A stretch of 64,000 nucleotides of DNA from Ruminococcus sp. (GTDB lineage Bacteria; Bacillota; Clostridia; Oscillospirales; Ruminococcaceae), in assembly GCA_021201755.1 (NCBI GenBank), contig JAJQEI010000037.1, positions 62,001 through 126,000 of the forward strand, read 5' to 3'. A model generated the notes under the pieces. That model made no database searches. It was not told the DNA's origin and worked only from the letters and a program-made list of their open reading frames with translations. Below are positions 1 to 9,738 of the stretch, piece by piece (position 1 is the first letter of the stretch; each line of letters begins with the position of its first letter). Made by a program: the position numbers and the translations under genes.

Positions 1-1455
1 TTAGCGAATGGGAAAAAAGACGTATGTGCATTATCACTCAAGGATTTGTGTCTGATTCCCTATGCGCCACAAATGGCGGAAGGCGGTGTGACGTCGCTAA
101 AAATCGAGGGACGTTGTAAGCGACCGGAATATGTAGCGGCAGCCGTCACAGCATTAAAACAGGCGCTGGAGGATATCGAGCCGGATCTTGACATGCTGAA
201 AGCGGTCTTTTCCCGCAGTGGCTTCACAGATGGTTATTATACTGGAAACCGATGGGATATGTTTGGCATGCGCCGTAAAGAAGATGTGCTGCAGGCGAAA
301 GCGGTTTTACCAGCACTTAAAAATCTTTATCAGAAACCACAGCCGTTGATTTCCGTGGATATGACAGTGACAGTTTGTATTGATGTACCAACAACGTTAT
401 CGTTATTTGACGAGGAAGGCAATCACGTCACCGTTATTGGTGCAGTTCCACAGGTGGCACAGCAGCATCCGACAGATGTGGCACAATTAAACAAACAACT
501 TGGAAAACTAGGCGGAACAATATTTTCTCTTCGCACACTTCATGCGAATTGCGATGGTGTAGGTGTGTTATCGGCAGCACAATTAAACACATTGCGCCGT
601 GATGGGATTGCCACACTCGAGTCGGCACGAATTGCAAGGAATACGCCACATTATACAATGCAGCTATTTCCGTTGACCCGACAGTCGAAGTTTGTTCCGA
701 AACAGCAGGATTCGCTTTGTTATCATGTTTTGCTGCGTCGATGGACGTTTATTGCGGAAATGCTGCTGTTGAAGGAAAATTGTGCAGTGGTTTGGATTCC
801 GATTCAAGAAGTGTCAGCAGTGATACCAGAGTCCTTGCGAAAACGTGTTTATCTTGCTATGCCGCAATTTTGCACAGATGAACGAAAGCTGCATCATACA
901 CTTGAGCTGGCGTCTATTCTTGGATTTACACATCTGGTCTGTGAAAATGTGGTACATATTGAGATGGGAAAGCAATTTCACATGATCTTGCATGGCGGTA
1001 TGGGACTTGGCGTTACCAATCACCTTGCACTGGAATTTTTACGGCAAGAGAGACTCGTGGATAGTATGCTTTCGCCGGAATTGAATTTGAAGCAAATTCG
1101 GGACTGTATCGGTTTGCCTACAGGCGTTTATGCCTATGGAAATTTACCAGTGATGATTTGTCGAAACTGTCCAATTCAAGCAGAAGTTGGTTGTGTGAAG
1201 TGTCGACATAATTTACGTGATCGCACCGGCAGAAGTTTTCCAGTGTATTGCAGTAAATATAGTGGTACGGTGACGATGTACAATGATGTGCCAATTTGGA
1301 TGGCGGATAAAATAGAGGAAATTGACGGTACGTCTTATTATTTATTAGACTGTACCAATAACGATGATGCGATTTTTATTTTCAGAGCCTATACGCAGCA
1401 TCTAAAAACAAATGCGTCTATGACGAGAGGACTTTTTTATCGAGGTGTAGAATAA
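1..1455 (+). CDS. U32-family peptidase, 3' part (start lies outside the window)
   Basis: The frame is open from the first base, so this is the end of a longer gene; the TTG at 46 is an internal leucine. The first residues match the U32 (collagenase-like) core: SLKDLCLIP, then LKIEGRCKRPEYV. The rest is the long C-terminal extension of the larger clostridial U32 proteins. It holds a cysteine cluster, CRNCP and CVKCRHNL (about 1158-1215), that could bind metal. U32 members are annotated as proteases, but some act in RNA hydroxylation, so the substrate is open. dut follows 30 bases later. Confidence 0.85.
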   Translation, partial: LANGKKDVCALSLKDLCLIPYAPQMAEGGVTSLKIEGRCKRPEYVAAAVTALKQALEDIEPDLDMLKAVFSRSGFTDGYYTGNRWDMFGMRRKEDVLQAKAVLPALKNLYQKPQPLISVDMTVTVCIDVPTTLSLFDEEGNHVTVIGAVPQVAQQHPTDVAQLNKQLGKLGGTIFSLRTLHANCDGVGVLSAAQLNTLRRDGIATLESARIARNTPHYTMQLFPLTRQSKFVPKQQDSLCYHVLLRRWTFIAEMLLLKENCAVVWIPIQEVSAVIPESLRKRVYLAMPQFCTDERKLHHTLELASILGFTHLVCENVVHIEMGKQFHMILHGGMGLGVTNHLALEFLRQERLVDSMLSPELNLKQIRDCIGLPTGVYAYGNLPVMICRNCPIQAEVGCVKCRHNLRDRTGRSFPVYCSKYSGTVTMYNDVPIWMADKIEEIDGTSYYLLDCTNNDDAIFIFRAYTQHLKTNASMTRGLFYRGVE

Positions 1456-1485
1456 TCGAATTTACATATGGAGGAAATGAGATTC

Positions 1486-1926
1486 ATGAAGCTTTTTATT
1501 AAACGGTTGCGTGAGGGGGCAAAGCTGCCCGTGCAGGCAACACCAGATAGTGCGGGCTATGATTTATACGCTTGCTTAGAGACACCGGTTACGTTGAAAT
1601 CAGGGGAAATTTTTCGTGTTCCTACAGGAATTTCAGTTGCACCTGATCGACGAGATGTGGCATTGTGTATTTTTCCAAGGTCTGGACTTTCTGCAAAGTA
1701 CGGAATTACCCTTGCAAACAGTGTGGGACTAATAGACAGCGACTATCGAGGAGAATTACAGGTGGCACTGATTCACTTGGGGTCAGAGCCGTTTACGGTG
1801 GAGGATGGAATGCGAATTGCACAGCTTGTGACGATACCAATATTATTTCCAGAATTAGAAGAAACAGACACCTTAACGGAAACACAGCGAGGCAGCAGTG
1901 GTTTTGGTGACAGTGGTATAAAATAA
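1486..1926 (+). CDS. dut: dUTP diphosphatase
   Basis: It hydrolyses dUTP to dUMP and pyrophosphate, keeping uracil out of DNA and supplying dUMP for dTMP synthesis. The trimeric dUTPase motifs are all visible: PDSAGYDLYA, PRSGLS, the NSVGLIDSDYRGE loop with the catalytic Asp, and the C-terminal lid RGSSGFGDSG. About 146 residues is normal for the family. In-frame ATGs also lie at 1468 and 1477, but GGAGGA at 1470-1475 sits about ten bases before 1486, so I chose that start. It probably shares a transcript with the genes on either side. Confidence 0.93.
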   Translation: MKLFIKRLREGAKLPVQATPDSAGYDLYACLETPVTLKSGEIFRVPTGISVAPDRRDVALCIFPRSGLSAKYGITLANSVGLIDSDYRGELQVALIHLGSEPFTVEDGMRIAQLVTIPILFPELEETDTLTETQRGSSGFGDSGIK

Positions 1927-1971
1927 AAAAGACAGATAGAATAAATAGAGCAAAAGGAAAGGAGATTCCTC

Positions 1972-2238
1972 ATGAAGAAAGTGATTGTGTATATTCTGAC
2001 GATTTTAGCGGCACTTTTATTTGGCGGTGTTCTTGGAAACGTATGTGCGGATATTAGCACACTCAGTTGGCTAGATATTACATTGCCATTACACGTGGAT
2101 GCACGAGAGTTTCATTTGTACATTGCAGATGTCACATTTGGAATAGATTCAAAATTTAATATTGCACAGTTAATTTTGACAATTATTGCAATTTTCATTG
2201 CACCAAAGATTTCATCGATGATTGGAAAAAAAGGTTAA
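1972..2238 (+). CDS. DUF4321-family small membrane protein
   Basis: This 88-residue protein has two hydrophobic helices (about residues 3-27 and 62-82) around a short, mostly polar extracytoplasmic loop. DUF4321 proteins are typical of clostridia and often sit just upstream of mreB, as here, which suggests a link to envelope growth, but no function is established. AAAGGAGA lies just before the ATG. I place it in the family by length, topology and position, not by a diagnostic motif. Confidence 0.7.
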   Translation: MKKVIVYILTILAALLFGGVLGNVCADISTLSWLDITLPLHVDAREFHLYIADVTFGIDSKFNIAQLILTIIAIFIAPKISSMIGKKG

Positions 2239-2357
2239 TCTAAAAAATGGAGGAATTTGACGTTTGTATAACCTGCTGTAAGTTTTACGAAAAATCTTCT
2301 AGGGTTTCTATAAAAAACGCAGAAATTTTTGCACACAGAAAATTCCCGAAAAAACGA

Positions 2358-2386
2358 TTGTATCTCGCAAAAAAAAGTGTTATAAT
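2358..2386 (+). promoter_or_regulatory. Sigma-A promoter for mreB
   Basis: TTGTAT (2358-2363) and TATAAT (2381-2386) are separated by 17 bases. Transcription would start about 80 bases before mreB and so give the mreBCD-PBP2 block its own transcript. Confidence 0.75.
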
Positions 2387-2476
2387 AGAAGAAATAAGAC
2401 AACGAGAAGACAGAGCGGCAAAATACATAGTATGATTGTGGCGAAAATGAGCTTCTAAAAGAAGGGTGCGCAAAGA

Positions 2477-3493
2477 ATGTTTACAAAAGATATTGGTATT
2501 GATCTGGGAACTGCAAATACCCTTGTATATCTGCGAGGACGAGGGATTATTATACGAGAGCCATCTGTTGTGGCAGTAAATACCCATACAGATCGGGCAA
2601 AATATGTGGGAAAAGAAGCAAAAGAAGTCATTGGACGTACGCCGGGTTCGATTGTGGCAGTGCGTCCATTGAAAGATGGTGTCATTGCTGACTTTGATAC
2701 TACAACAATTTTATTGCAAGAATTTATTCGGAAAGCAATGCGAGAGAAACTCTTTTCGAAAGCAAGGGTAATTATTTGCATTCCATCCGGTGTTACGGCA
2801 GTAGAGCGACGTGCAGTGCGTGAGGCTGCGGATCACGCTGGCGCAAAGCAGGTTTTGATTGTGGAAGAACCGATGGCGGCGGCGATTGGCGCAGGATTAC
2901 CGACCACGGAACCGACTGGTTGTATGGTTGTGGACATCGGCGGAGGTACAAGTGAAGTGGCAGTGATTTCTCTTGGGGGAATTGTCTGCTCGAAAAGCAT
3001 TCGCTGCGCCGGAGACGAGTTTGATGAAGCAATTATAGGTTACATCAAAAAACGTTATAATCTTTTGATTGGGGAACGAACGGCAGAAGTGATTAAAATT
3101 CAAATTGGCTCTGCTTATCAGGTGGAACGAGATGAAATGATGCAAATTAAAGGAAGAAATCTGATGAGCGGATTACCGGAGCATATCAATATTTCGTCGC
3201 AGGAAATTCGGGAGGCACTTTCTGAACCGCTTTCTCGTATTGTGGACGTTGTATGCTATACATTAGAGCAAACGCCTCCGGAATTAGCGGCGGATATTAT
3301 TGACCATGGAATTTCCTTGACTGGCGGTGGCGCACTGCTGCGAGGGTTGGATGTGTTAATTCACAAGAAGACGGGAATACCGGTGTTTGTGGCGGAATAT
3401 CCTTTAGATTGTGTCGCAGAGGGAACTGGCAAAATTTTAGAAAATTTAGAAAAATATCGGGATGCTGTTTCCGATGAATCAAAATATGCATAA
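2477..3493 (+). CDS. mreB: Rod shape-determining protein MreB
   Basis: This actin-like ATPase forms membrane-bound filaments that guide lateral cell-wall synthesis by the elongasome. The phosphate-1 loop [11 protein letters not shown] is at the N terminus, phosphate-2 is [15 protein letters not shown] near residue 155, and the adenosine motif is [13 protein letters not shown] near residue 280. The 338 residues are typical. GAAGGGTG at 2461-2468 is the likely ribosome site. mreC, mreD and a class B PBP follow on the same strand. Some Firmicutes carry several MreB-like proteins (Mbl, MreBH), and the sequence alone does not separate them. Confidence 0.95.
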   Translation: MFTKDIGIDLGTANTLVYLRGRGIIIREPSVVAVNTHTDRAKYVGKEAKEVIGRTPGSIVAVRPLKDGVIADFDTTTILLQEFIRKAMREKLFSKARVIICIPSGVTAVERRAVREAADHAGAKQVLIVEEPMAAAIGAGLPTTEPTGCMVVDIGGGTSEVAVISLGGIVCSKSIRCAGDEFDEAIIGYIKKRYNLLIGERTAEVIKIQIGSAYQVERDEMMQIKGRNLMSGLPEHINISSQEIREALSEPLSRIVDVVCYTLEQTPPELAADIIDHGISLTGGGALLRGLDVLIHKKTGIPVFVAEYPLDCVAEGTGKILENLEKYRDAVSDESKYA

Positions 3494-3602
3494 ATGCAGT
3501 AGTTAGAAATAATAGGCTTTCATTCATTATTTCTGATTTCTAACCTCTCATCTTTTCTCACCTCTTACCTTTTAACACGGATAACACTGAAAGGAGCAAA
3601 TA

Positions 3603-4469
3603 ATGGGCGGCTTTTTTCGCAGTAAAAAATTTCGAATCATTTTGTGTATTCTGGCACTGCTGATTGGAGTGATGCTATATTCCGTTACACAGGATGGCTA
3701 TACACTCCCGACGACCGGCTTTATTGGAAAGGTGCTTCAGCCGGTTCGCTTGGTATCTAATAAAATTTCCGTTGCTGTAGAGGACACGATACAGATGTTC
3801 AAGGATTCGAAGTCTTATCAGGACGAAAATGCAGAACTGAAACAGCGTGTGGCAGAGCTGGAAAAACAGCTTGTGGACTACAACGAGACGCGGGAAGAAC
3901 TGGAGGAACTGGAACGTTTTATGGGGATAAAAGAGGAGCATGAGGACTATGTATTATCCGCTCTCTGTACTATTATCGGTTATGTAGAAAACGATCCGTT
4001 CCACAGTTTTTATATTGATCAGGGCAGTGAAGACGGCTTGTCGCTTTATGATCCGGTGGTGACATCAGAGGGACTTGTGGGCATTATTTCCGAACTTTCC
4101 GAAACCTATGCGACGGTAGAAACCCTGTATTCTCCAGAATTGTCTGTGGGTGCGACTTCCTCCGGTACCGATGTAATAGAATCTGGCATCATCGAAGGTG
4201 ATGTGACGCTGACGGCTGACTATCAATGCCGAATGATCTATTTGGATAAGGAAACAACGTTAAAAGAGGGCGATTTGATTGTCACCTCCAATTCTGTGGG
4301 GATTTTTCCACAGGGATATTTGATCGGCACTGTCGTTGCTTTGGAGACAACAGAGAGCGGACTGAGTTATAGTGCCGTCATTCAGCCGGCGGTGGATTAT
4401 GAGAACTTGACCGAGGTGATGGTAGTGACAGATTTTTCCGGAAAGAAGCAACGGGATGGGGCAGAATAA
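3603..4469 (+). CDS. mreC: Rod shape-determining protein MreC
   Basis: MreC is a bitopic membrane protein that links MreB filaments to the periplasmic-side wall synthases. Residues 10-27 form the single N-terminal membrane helix. Residues about 75-110 form a coiled coil rich in Glu, Leu and Lys (ELKQRVAELEKQL). The beta-rich MreC domain with ENDPFHSFYIDQGSEDGL and VVTSEGLVGII follows. GAAAGGAG precedes the ATG. Its 3' end overlaps mreD by 14 bases, which indicates coupled translation. Confidence 0.93.
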   Translation: MGGFFRSKKFRIILCILALLIGVMLYSVTQDGYTLPTTGFIGKVLQPVRLVSNKISVAVEDTIQMFKDSKSYQDENAELKQRVAELEKQLVDYNETREELEELERFMGIKEEHEDYVLSALCTIIGYVENDPFHSFYIDQGSEDGLSLYDPVVTSEGLVGIISELSETYATVETLYSPELSVGATSSGTDVIESGIIEGDVTLTADYQCRMIYLDKETTLKEGDLIVTSNSVGIFPQGYLIGTVVALETTESGLSYSAVIQPAVDYENLTEVMVVTDFSGKKQRDGAE

Positions 4470-5034
4470 GCGGCTGTTCCTGGAGAATGAGAAACCGAAA
4501 CGAACATGGCTGTGTAATTTTATTCGGTGGTGCTGCTATGTTGTGTTGATACTTTATGCATTTCTCTTTGCGAACAGCGGCGATTTTATCAAGCCTATGT
4601 GGATGGTACCGATGGCACTGTGTATTGCTTCTGTTTCTGGAATGTTTACTGCTGGTGCAGTAGGTATTGTCTGTGGCTTCTTGATGGATATTTCCGGCGG
4701 CACGCTGATTGGGTATCGAGCGATGGCATTGTTTTTGCTGTGTATGGCAATGTCAATGCTCTATGATAGAATGATGCAGCAGCATTTTTTGAATACGCTG
4801 ATATTTACGGCGATTGCGGCATTTCTGATTACCGGTTTTGATTTCGTATTCCGCTATTGGATTTGGGAGTATGATCATCTGGCATATCTCTACACCCATT
4901 ATTCTCTGCGAATTTTACTTTATACCGTTTTGAGTGCAGTGGTTTGTCACCCTGTTTTTCGACTCATCCATAAATTTTTCTTGCCAGCTCGAAAGCAAAC
5001 CGTGGAGAAAAAGGTAAAATCGATGGACGAATAG
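4456..5034 (+). CDS. mreD: Rod shape-determining protein MreD
   Basis: MreD is a polytopic membrane protein of the elongasome that associates with MreC and the PBP2-RodA synthase. The 192 residues contain about five hydrophobic helices (about 20-40, 50-85, 95-110, 115-135 and 150-170) and a basic tail ending KKVKSMDE. The motif GFLMDISGGTLIGYRAM matches the MreD family. It overlaps mreC, and the PBP gene starts 25 bases downstream, so all four genes form one unit. Confidence 0.88.
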   Translation: MGQNKRLFLENEKPKRTWLCNFIRWCCYVVLILYAFLFANSGDFIKPMWMVPMALCIASVSGMFTAGAVGIVCGFLMDISGGTLIGYRAMALFLLCMAMSMLYDRMMQQHFLNTLIFTAIAAFLITGFDFVFRYWIWEYDHLAYLYTHYSLRILLYTVLSAVVCHPVFRLIHKFFLPARKQTVEKKVKSMDE

Positions 5035-5059
5035 CATTATTATCAGAAAGGATTTTTTC

Positions 5060-7174
5060 ATGAAACGTACGGCTTCTAGCTATGTGAAATTGACTCTCGC
5101 CAGTGTACTGGTGCTCGCTTCTTGCTGTCTTTGCGCATGGCGATTGATGAAAATACAAGTAGTCGACAGTGATACTTATGTGAATACAAACACCAGTACA
5201 TTGACATATACACAGACGATTAGTGCGACAAGAGGCGAAATTGTTGATTCTGATGGAAATGCCATTATCGAAAATAAAGTGGGCTATTGTGTTATCATTG
5301 AACCAGATACTTTTCCGGATGACTACGCTGAGGGCAACGAAGTGCTTTTGAAAGTCGTTTCGATATTGGACGAAGAGGAGGAAGAATGGTCTACCTCTCT
5401 ACCAATTTCTGAAACAGAGCCGTACACTTTTACAGAGGATGAGGATTCTGATGCTGTTACTTCCTTAAAAGAAAATATCGGTGTAAACGTCTATGCAACA
5501 GCAGAAGATTGTATGGACAAGTTGATTGAAGATTATGAAATTGACACAGAAGCTTATACGCCAGAGCAGCAGCGTATTTTGGCGGGAATTCGCTATGAAA
5601 TGCAATTGTGTAGTTTTTCCTTGAGCAATCGCTTCACTTTGTGTGAGGATGTGGATTGGGATACTGTTATGGTACTGAAAGAACAGGCTGTTACCATGCC
5701 CGGTATGGACATCGTGGAAGAGGCGATTCGCAGCGTGGCACAAGGGGATGTAATCCCTCATGAAATCGGTACAGTCGGTCCCATTTACGCAGAGGAATAT
5801 GAAGAACTGGAATCCGAGGGCTATGAACTGGATGATATCGTTGGGAAAAGCGGTATTGAACGTGCTATGGATCTGATGCTGCGTGGCAGCGACGGGATTA
5901 AAACAATCACGGTAGAAAATGGAGAAGTGATTTCTTCTGAGGTGACAACATCAGCAACTGCTGGAAATACAGTGCGCTTGACGGTGGACAGCGATTTTCA
6001 GCGAGAGCTGCAAGCGATTTTGGAAGACTTTATCGACAATTTTGATAATTTACGTGATTCTAATACCGAGGAGCTGGGTCTTGGTGAAGTTTCTTGTGGC
6101 GCAATCGTTGTGTTGGATGTAGAGGATGGCGGCGTATTGGGTATGGCGACAGCACCGACCTATGATTTGAACGACTATAAAACAGATTATGCGTCAATAT
6201 TAAATGCAGACAATTCGTCTCTCGTTAATCGTGCAACAGATGGACTGTATCGTCCCGGTTCAACATTTAAGACGATCACTGCCACAGCGGGACTGGCAGA
6301 GCGAATTATTGACAGCAGCACTACCTACTATTGTGGTCATACGTATGAGTATAAGGATGTCACTTATAATTGTACCGGATCGCATGGGTATATTTCGTTG
6401 ACACGGGCATTACAAGTTTCGTGTAATATTTATTTTTATAAGCTATCGGAAGAATTGACCATCGATGGTATCAGTAAGTATGCGACACTGTTCGGCTTGG
6501 GTCAGTCCACCGGATTGGAAACAGGCGACGCTGCCGGTCATCTTTCGAATCAAGAATCCTTTGCAGATTTAGGCGTGGAATGGACAGTGGGACAGGTTTT
6601 ACAGAGTGCCATTGGACAGGGCGAATGGGCAGTGACACCCATTCAAATGGCGAATGTAGCTTGCACGATTGCCAACGATGGGACACGGTATGAAACTCAT
6701 TTGGTGGATAGCATATGGGACTATAATCAGACAGAGTGTGTGGAGGAATATGAACTGGTGATTGCAGAAGTGATTGCGGATGGTGATGCCGATATTTTCC
6801 AAGCGGTGGAAAATGGTATGATTGCTGCTTCGACCAATAATTTCCCAACACAATATTCTCTGAGTGATTTTGACTTTAGCGTAGCTGTCAAAACCGGTAC
6901 ACCACAGAATAGCAGTCGTGTGCAGGATTCATTCTTTATCGGTTATGCGCCGGCGGACGATCCGAAAATTGCTTTTGCTGGTGTTATCGAGGGTGGTGAA
7001 TATTCGAAGTATATGATTCGCTCGATTATTCAAGCGTACTATAAATACGTAGAGGATGATGAGGATGTAGAAGTCGAAAACTTCGGCGCAACAACGACTG
7101 CTGCAACAACGGAGACCACAAGCACGAAAACAACGACGACAACTACCACAACGACCAAATCAGAAACAGAATAA
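5060..7174 (+). CDS. mrdA: Class B penicillin-binding protein, PBP2-like transpeptidase with Thr-rich tail
   Basis: This enzyme cross-links peptidoglycan strands during elongation. It has an N-terminal membrane anchor (residues 8-30), the class B dimerisation domain with SGIERAMDLMLRG near 270-285, and the transpeptidase motifs STFK (S401), SCN (S454) and KTG (K611). About 704 residues is normal. The last 30 residues are almost all Thr, Ser and Glu, which is unusual for this family but resembles linkers in other exported proteins of this window. The position after mreBCD supports the PBP2 (rod) assignment over PBP3 (division). The symbol follows E. coli usage. Confidence 0.9.
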   Translation: MKRTASSYVKLTLASVLVLASCCLCAWRLMKIQVVDSDTYVNTNTSTLTYTQTISATRGEIVDSDGNAIIENKVGYCVIIEPDTFPDDYAEGNEVLLKVVSILDEEEEEWSTSLPISETEPYTFTEDEDSDAVTSLKENIGVNVYATAEDCMDKLIEDYEIDTEAYTPEQQRILAGIRYEMQLCSFSLSNRFTLCEDVDWDTVMVLKEQAVTMPGMDIVEEAIRSVAQGDVIPHEIGTVGPIYAEEYEELESEGYELDDIVGKSGIERAMDLMLRGSDGIKTITVENGEVISSEVTTSATAGNTVRLTVDSDFQRELQAILEDFIDNFDNLRDSNTEELGLGEVSCGAIVVLDVEDGGVLGMATAPTYDLNDYKTDYASILNADNSSLVNRATDGLYRPGSTFKTITATAGLAERIIDSSTTYYCGHTYEYKDVTYNCTGSHGYISLTRALQVSCNIYFYKLSEELTIDGISKYATLFGLGQSTGLETGDAAGHLSNQESFADLGVEWTVGQVLQSAIGQGEWAVTPIQMANVACTIANDGTRYETHLVDSIWDYNQTECVEEYELVIAEVIADGDADIFQAVENGMIAASTNNFPTQYSLSDFDFSVAVKTGTPQNSSRVQDSFFIGYAPADDPKIAFAGVIEGGEYSKYMIRSIIQAYYKYVEDDEDVEVENFGATTTAATTETTSTKTTTTTTTTTKSETE

Positions 7175-7258
7175 GTGTCCTTTTCGTGAAATTGCACAAA
7201 TACGAGATATCTAAACTTCATACTTTTCGCAATTTTATTGGTGACCTGCATAAAAGCC

Positions 7259-7286
7259 TTGACAATTTCCGAAATTGTGTTATAAT
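7259..7286 (+). promoter_or_regulatory. Sigma-A promoter upstream of mgsA, with about 300-base leader
   Basis: TTGACA (7259-7264) and TATAAT (7281-7286) have a 16-base spacer. The next convincing gene, mgsA, starts about 295 bases past the expected start of transcription. The rest of the PBP2-mgsA gap (7175-7587) is AT-rich; I see only very short frames without good ribosome sites and no recognised riboswitch. Confidence 0.75.
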
Positions 7287-7587
7287 AATACTAAAGACAA
7301 TTTTAGAAAAAGGAACGTAGGAAATCGAGGGTTGAAATTTTTATTTTTTGTGAAAGGCGTTCTGTCAAAAATTCATGAAAATGAAAAAGCGATGACTGAA
7401 TTACTACGAATTGCAACATGAAAATAAAGTGAAAATGAATATAAAAAAATGGACAAGTATGCTTTGTAAGATGTTGCTCCAAAATGAATATCGCAATTAG
7501 ATGTAAATACGAATGGCATGGTTTGTTTGACCCTTGTATACAGTGACTCGGTATTTCGTCTATTCGCAGAAAGGACTGGCTAAACCA

Positions 7588-7992
7588 ATGACGATTGCAC
7601 TCATTGCTCATGATGCAAAAAAGGAACTGATGATGCAGTTTTGTATCGCCTATTGTGGGATTTTATCGCATCATTCTCTCTGTGCCACCGGCATCACCGG
7701 AAAACAGGTTGCAGAGGTAACTGGTCTACAAATTCAACAGTTTATGAGCGGTAAACAAGGTGGCGATCAGCAAATTGCTTCTCGTATCTCTTGTGACGAG
7801 GTGGACGTTCTGCTTTTTTTCCGTGATCCAATTGGACGGAAATCATTAGAACCGAATGAAATGAATCTACTTCGACTATGTGACATACACAATGTTCCCG
7901 TAGCGACAAATATTGCAACTGCGGAAGCGTTGATTATGGCACTGGAACGAGGCGATTTGGATTGGCGAGAAATTGGCAATCCCTTCATTTAA
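7588..7992 (+). CDS. mgsA: Methylglyoxal synthase
   Basis: The enzyme converts dihydroxyacetone phosphate to methylglyoxal and phosphate, a glycolytic overflow bypass. The 134 residues show the family core: IALIAHDAKK at the start, the phosphate-binding CATGITG, MSGKQGGDQQIASRI with the GGDxQ motif, and FFRDPIGRK and VPVATNIATAEAL near the end. A longer in-frame start exists at 7534, but AGAAAGGA at 7568-7575 and the family N terminus favour ATG 7588. It stands alone between its promoter and a terminator. Confidence 0.95.
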   Translation: MTIALIAHDAKKELMMQFCIAYCGILSHHSLCATGITGKQVAEVTGLQIQQFMSGKQGGDQQIASRISCDEVDVLLFFRDPIGRKSLEPNEMNLLRLCDIHNVPVATNIATAEALIMALERGDLDWREIGNPFI

Positions 7993-8031
7993 GTTAAGGA
8001 AAGAGAAACATATATTTGACTTCTGCTTCTT

Positions 8032-8057
8032 CGTACGGTTATCACCGTGCGATTTTT
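8032..8057 (+). terminator. Rho-independent terminator after mgsA
   Basis: An 8-base stem (CGTACGGT / ACCGTGCG with one G-U pair) with a 4-base loop is followed by T5. Confidence 0.75.
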
Positions 8058-8106
8058 GTTATCGGGAGTTTAAAATATGTGCTGTTTGAAATCTTCTTGA
8101 AATCGG

Positions 8107-8135
8107 TTGCAATTTTTCGTAAAATGTGCTATACT
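8107..8135 (+). promoter_or_regulatory. Distal sigma-A promoter for the 8346 carboxypeptidase gene
   Basis: TTGCAA (8107-8112) and TATACT (8130-8135) have a 17-base spacer. A second promoter lies 110 bases nearer the gene. Confidence 0.7.
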
Positions 8136-8216
8136 AATTATATAATTATCATTTGATTTTGATGTACGGCTATCACGAAAATATTATCGCTTTTTGCGAG
8201 TTTTCATAAAAAGTAG

Positions 8217-8245
8217 TTGAATTCATCGAAAAAGTATGATATAAT
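8217..8245 (+). promoter_or_regulatory. Proximal sigma-A promoter for the 8346 carboxypeptidase gene
   Basis: TTGAAT (8217-8222) and TATAAT (8240-8245) have a 17-base spacer. Tandem promoters suggest control under more than one condition. Confidence 0.72.
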
Positions 8246-8345
8246 GATAATATTGTAGGTAATAGCTGCGCTGTGGTGACAAAAAAAGAAAATCCATTGC
8301 GATTCCGTACAAAATAGAACAAAAAAATATTTGGAGGTAGATACC

Positions 8346-9584
8346 ATGGGAGACGATAAAATGGTATATGAGTCAAAAAATCCTGAAGAGACCACACAGA
8401 ATACACGACCTCGCAGAAAAAAAACACAGGATTCTCATTCTGTACCAAAATATGATGGGAAACCGGCATATGAGAAAAAGAACAGAACTCGACGTGTTAT
8501 CGAAGGAATTACTTCAGTTGTTTTGATAGCGGTATTTGTGGGAGTCGGTTATTGGATATTTGGTGATATGACAGAGATTGTGCAGGATGATGCAGAGGTT
8601 CCGGAATACGTTGCAGAAACGGATGCGAACGGCGAGATTGTCGAAAATACCTCGGCAGAGGGAACGGTTTTTGAAAATATTGCTATTGATAATGCACAGA
8701 TGTATGCTGGCGATTTAATTTTGGTGAACAATGAGTATGCCTATACAGAAATGGACATGGAAGAAATCACGAGTATCTATGAGTACAAAGAGGCAAACGA
8801 TATTTCTTATTATTATGTCAGTGGCTCGGATACAAGCTTGCGTTCTATTGTCTTAGAGGCAATGACGGAAATGCTCAGTGATTTTTATGTAGTGACGGGT
8901 CATGCGGATATTATCATTCTCAGCGGTTATCGCTCTACAGAAGCACAACAGGAGTTTTACGATGCGGATTTGGAAGCGACTGGTTCTGATACATCAGATT
9001 TGGTCGCACTGCCTGGACATAGCGAGCATGAGACGGGCTATTCCTTCGATGTTTCGCTTTATATTGACGGTGCTGTGACAGACTATGACGGTACAGGCGA
9101 TTACGAATGGATAGACGAGAATTGCGATCACTATGGTTTGATTTTACGCTATCCGTCGGACAAGTCTGACATCACTGAGATTCAATCAGAGGAATGGCAT
9201 TATCGCTATGTGGGACAGCCGCACGCAACCTATATGACAGAAAATAACTTGTGCCTAGAGGAGTATATCACGCTCCTAAAAGATTATACTTCGGATAATC
9301 CTTTGGAGATTGTCAATTGGGACGGCGAGATTTATCAGGCTTATTATATTGCAGCAGATACTACATCGGATTCTACGTATGTTCTGGTACCACCGGATTT
9401 GGATTATACCATTTCTGGAAATAACGTGGATGGATTTATTATTACTGTGGACACTGGTGAGATTGCATCGCACTCAGAGACCACGACGACAGAGAGCGAT
9501 AGTGATAGTACCAATTCCGATTCGGACGAGGAAACAACGGAAACAGATGACGAAACAGCAGAAGATGACGAGCAGACAGAATAA
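8346..9584 (+). CDS. VanY-type (M15B) D-Ala-D-Ala carboxypeptidase with membrane anchor and acidic tail
   Basis: It is predicted to trim the terminal D-alanine from peptidoglycan stem peptides. A basic cytoplasmic segment of about 50 residues is followed by one membrane helix (about 50-70). The M15B domain has SGYRSTEAQQEFY, the zinc motif GHSEHETGYSFD and the second histidine motif EEWHYRYVG. The last 45 residues are Thr, Ser, Asp and Glu rich. GGAGG at 8333-8337 selects ATG 8346 over the TTG at 8331. A second, smaller VanY-like gene lies 900 bases downstream. M15B members also include L,D- and D,D-dipeptidases, so the exact bond is inferred. Confidence 0.85.
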   Translation: MGDDKMVYESKNPEETTQNTRPRRKKTQDSHSVPKYDGKPAYEKKNRTRRVIEGITSVVLIAVFVGVGYWIFGDMTEIVQDDAEVPEYVAETDANGEIVENTSAEGTVFENIAIDNAQMYAGDLILVNNEYAYTEMDMEEITSIYEYKEANDISYYYVSGSDTSLRSIVLEAMTEMLSDFYVVTGHADIIILSGYRSTEAQQEFYDADLEATGSDTSDLVALPGHSEHETGYSFDVSLYIDGAVTDYDGTGDYEWIDENCDHYGLILRYPSDKSDITEIQSEEWHYRYVGQPHATYMTENNLCLEEYITLLKDYTSDNPLEIVNWDGEIYQAYYIAADTTSDSTYVLVPPDLDYTISGNNVDGFIITVDTGEIASHSETTTTESDSDSTNSDSDEETTETDDETAEDDEQTE

Positions 9585-9738
9585 AGCAATATCGTGGCTT
9601 TTTTGAGTATTTTGTATCAGGAAATTTTTGCACAAGGATTTCATGATGCAGTATAAAGACAGCTTGGATCGCCTTTGCCGAGAACTTGTGTGGCAAAGTG
9701 CGTGACATATACATATTGTAAAAAAGGAAGATGTAAAT

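Noticed and set aside
2247..2435. A 62-codon open frame between the DUF4321 gene and mreB
   Set aside because: A good sigma-A promoter lies inside it, it has no ribosome site, and its composition does not look coding.
7333..7425. A 30-codon frame starting at TTG in the mgsA leader
   Set aside because: The GAGGG directly touches the TTG, which is too close for a ribosome site, and the frame is low in complexity.
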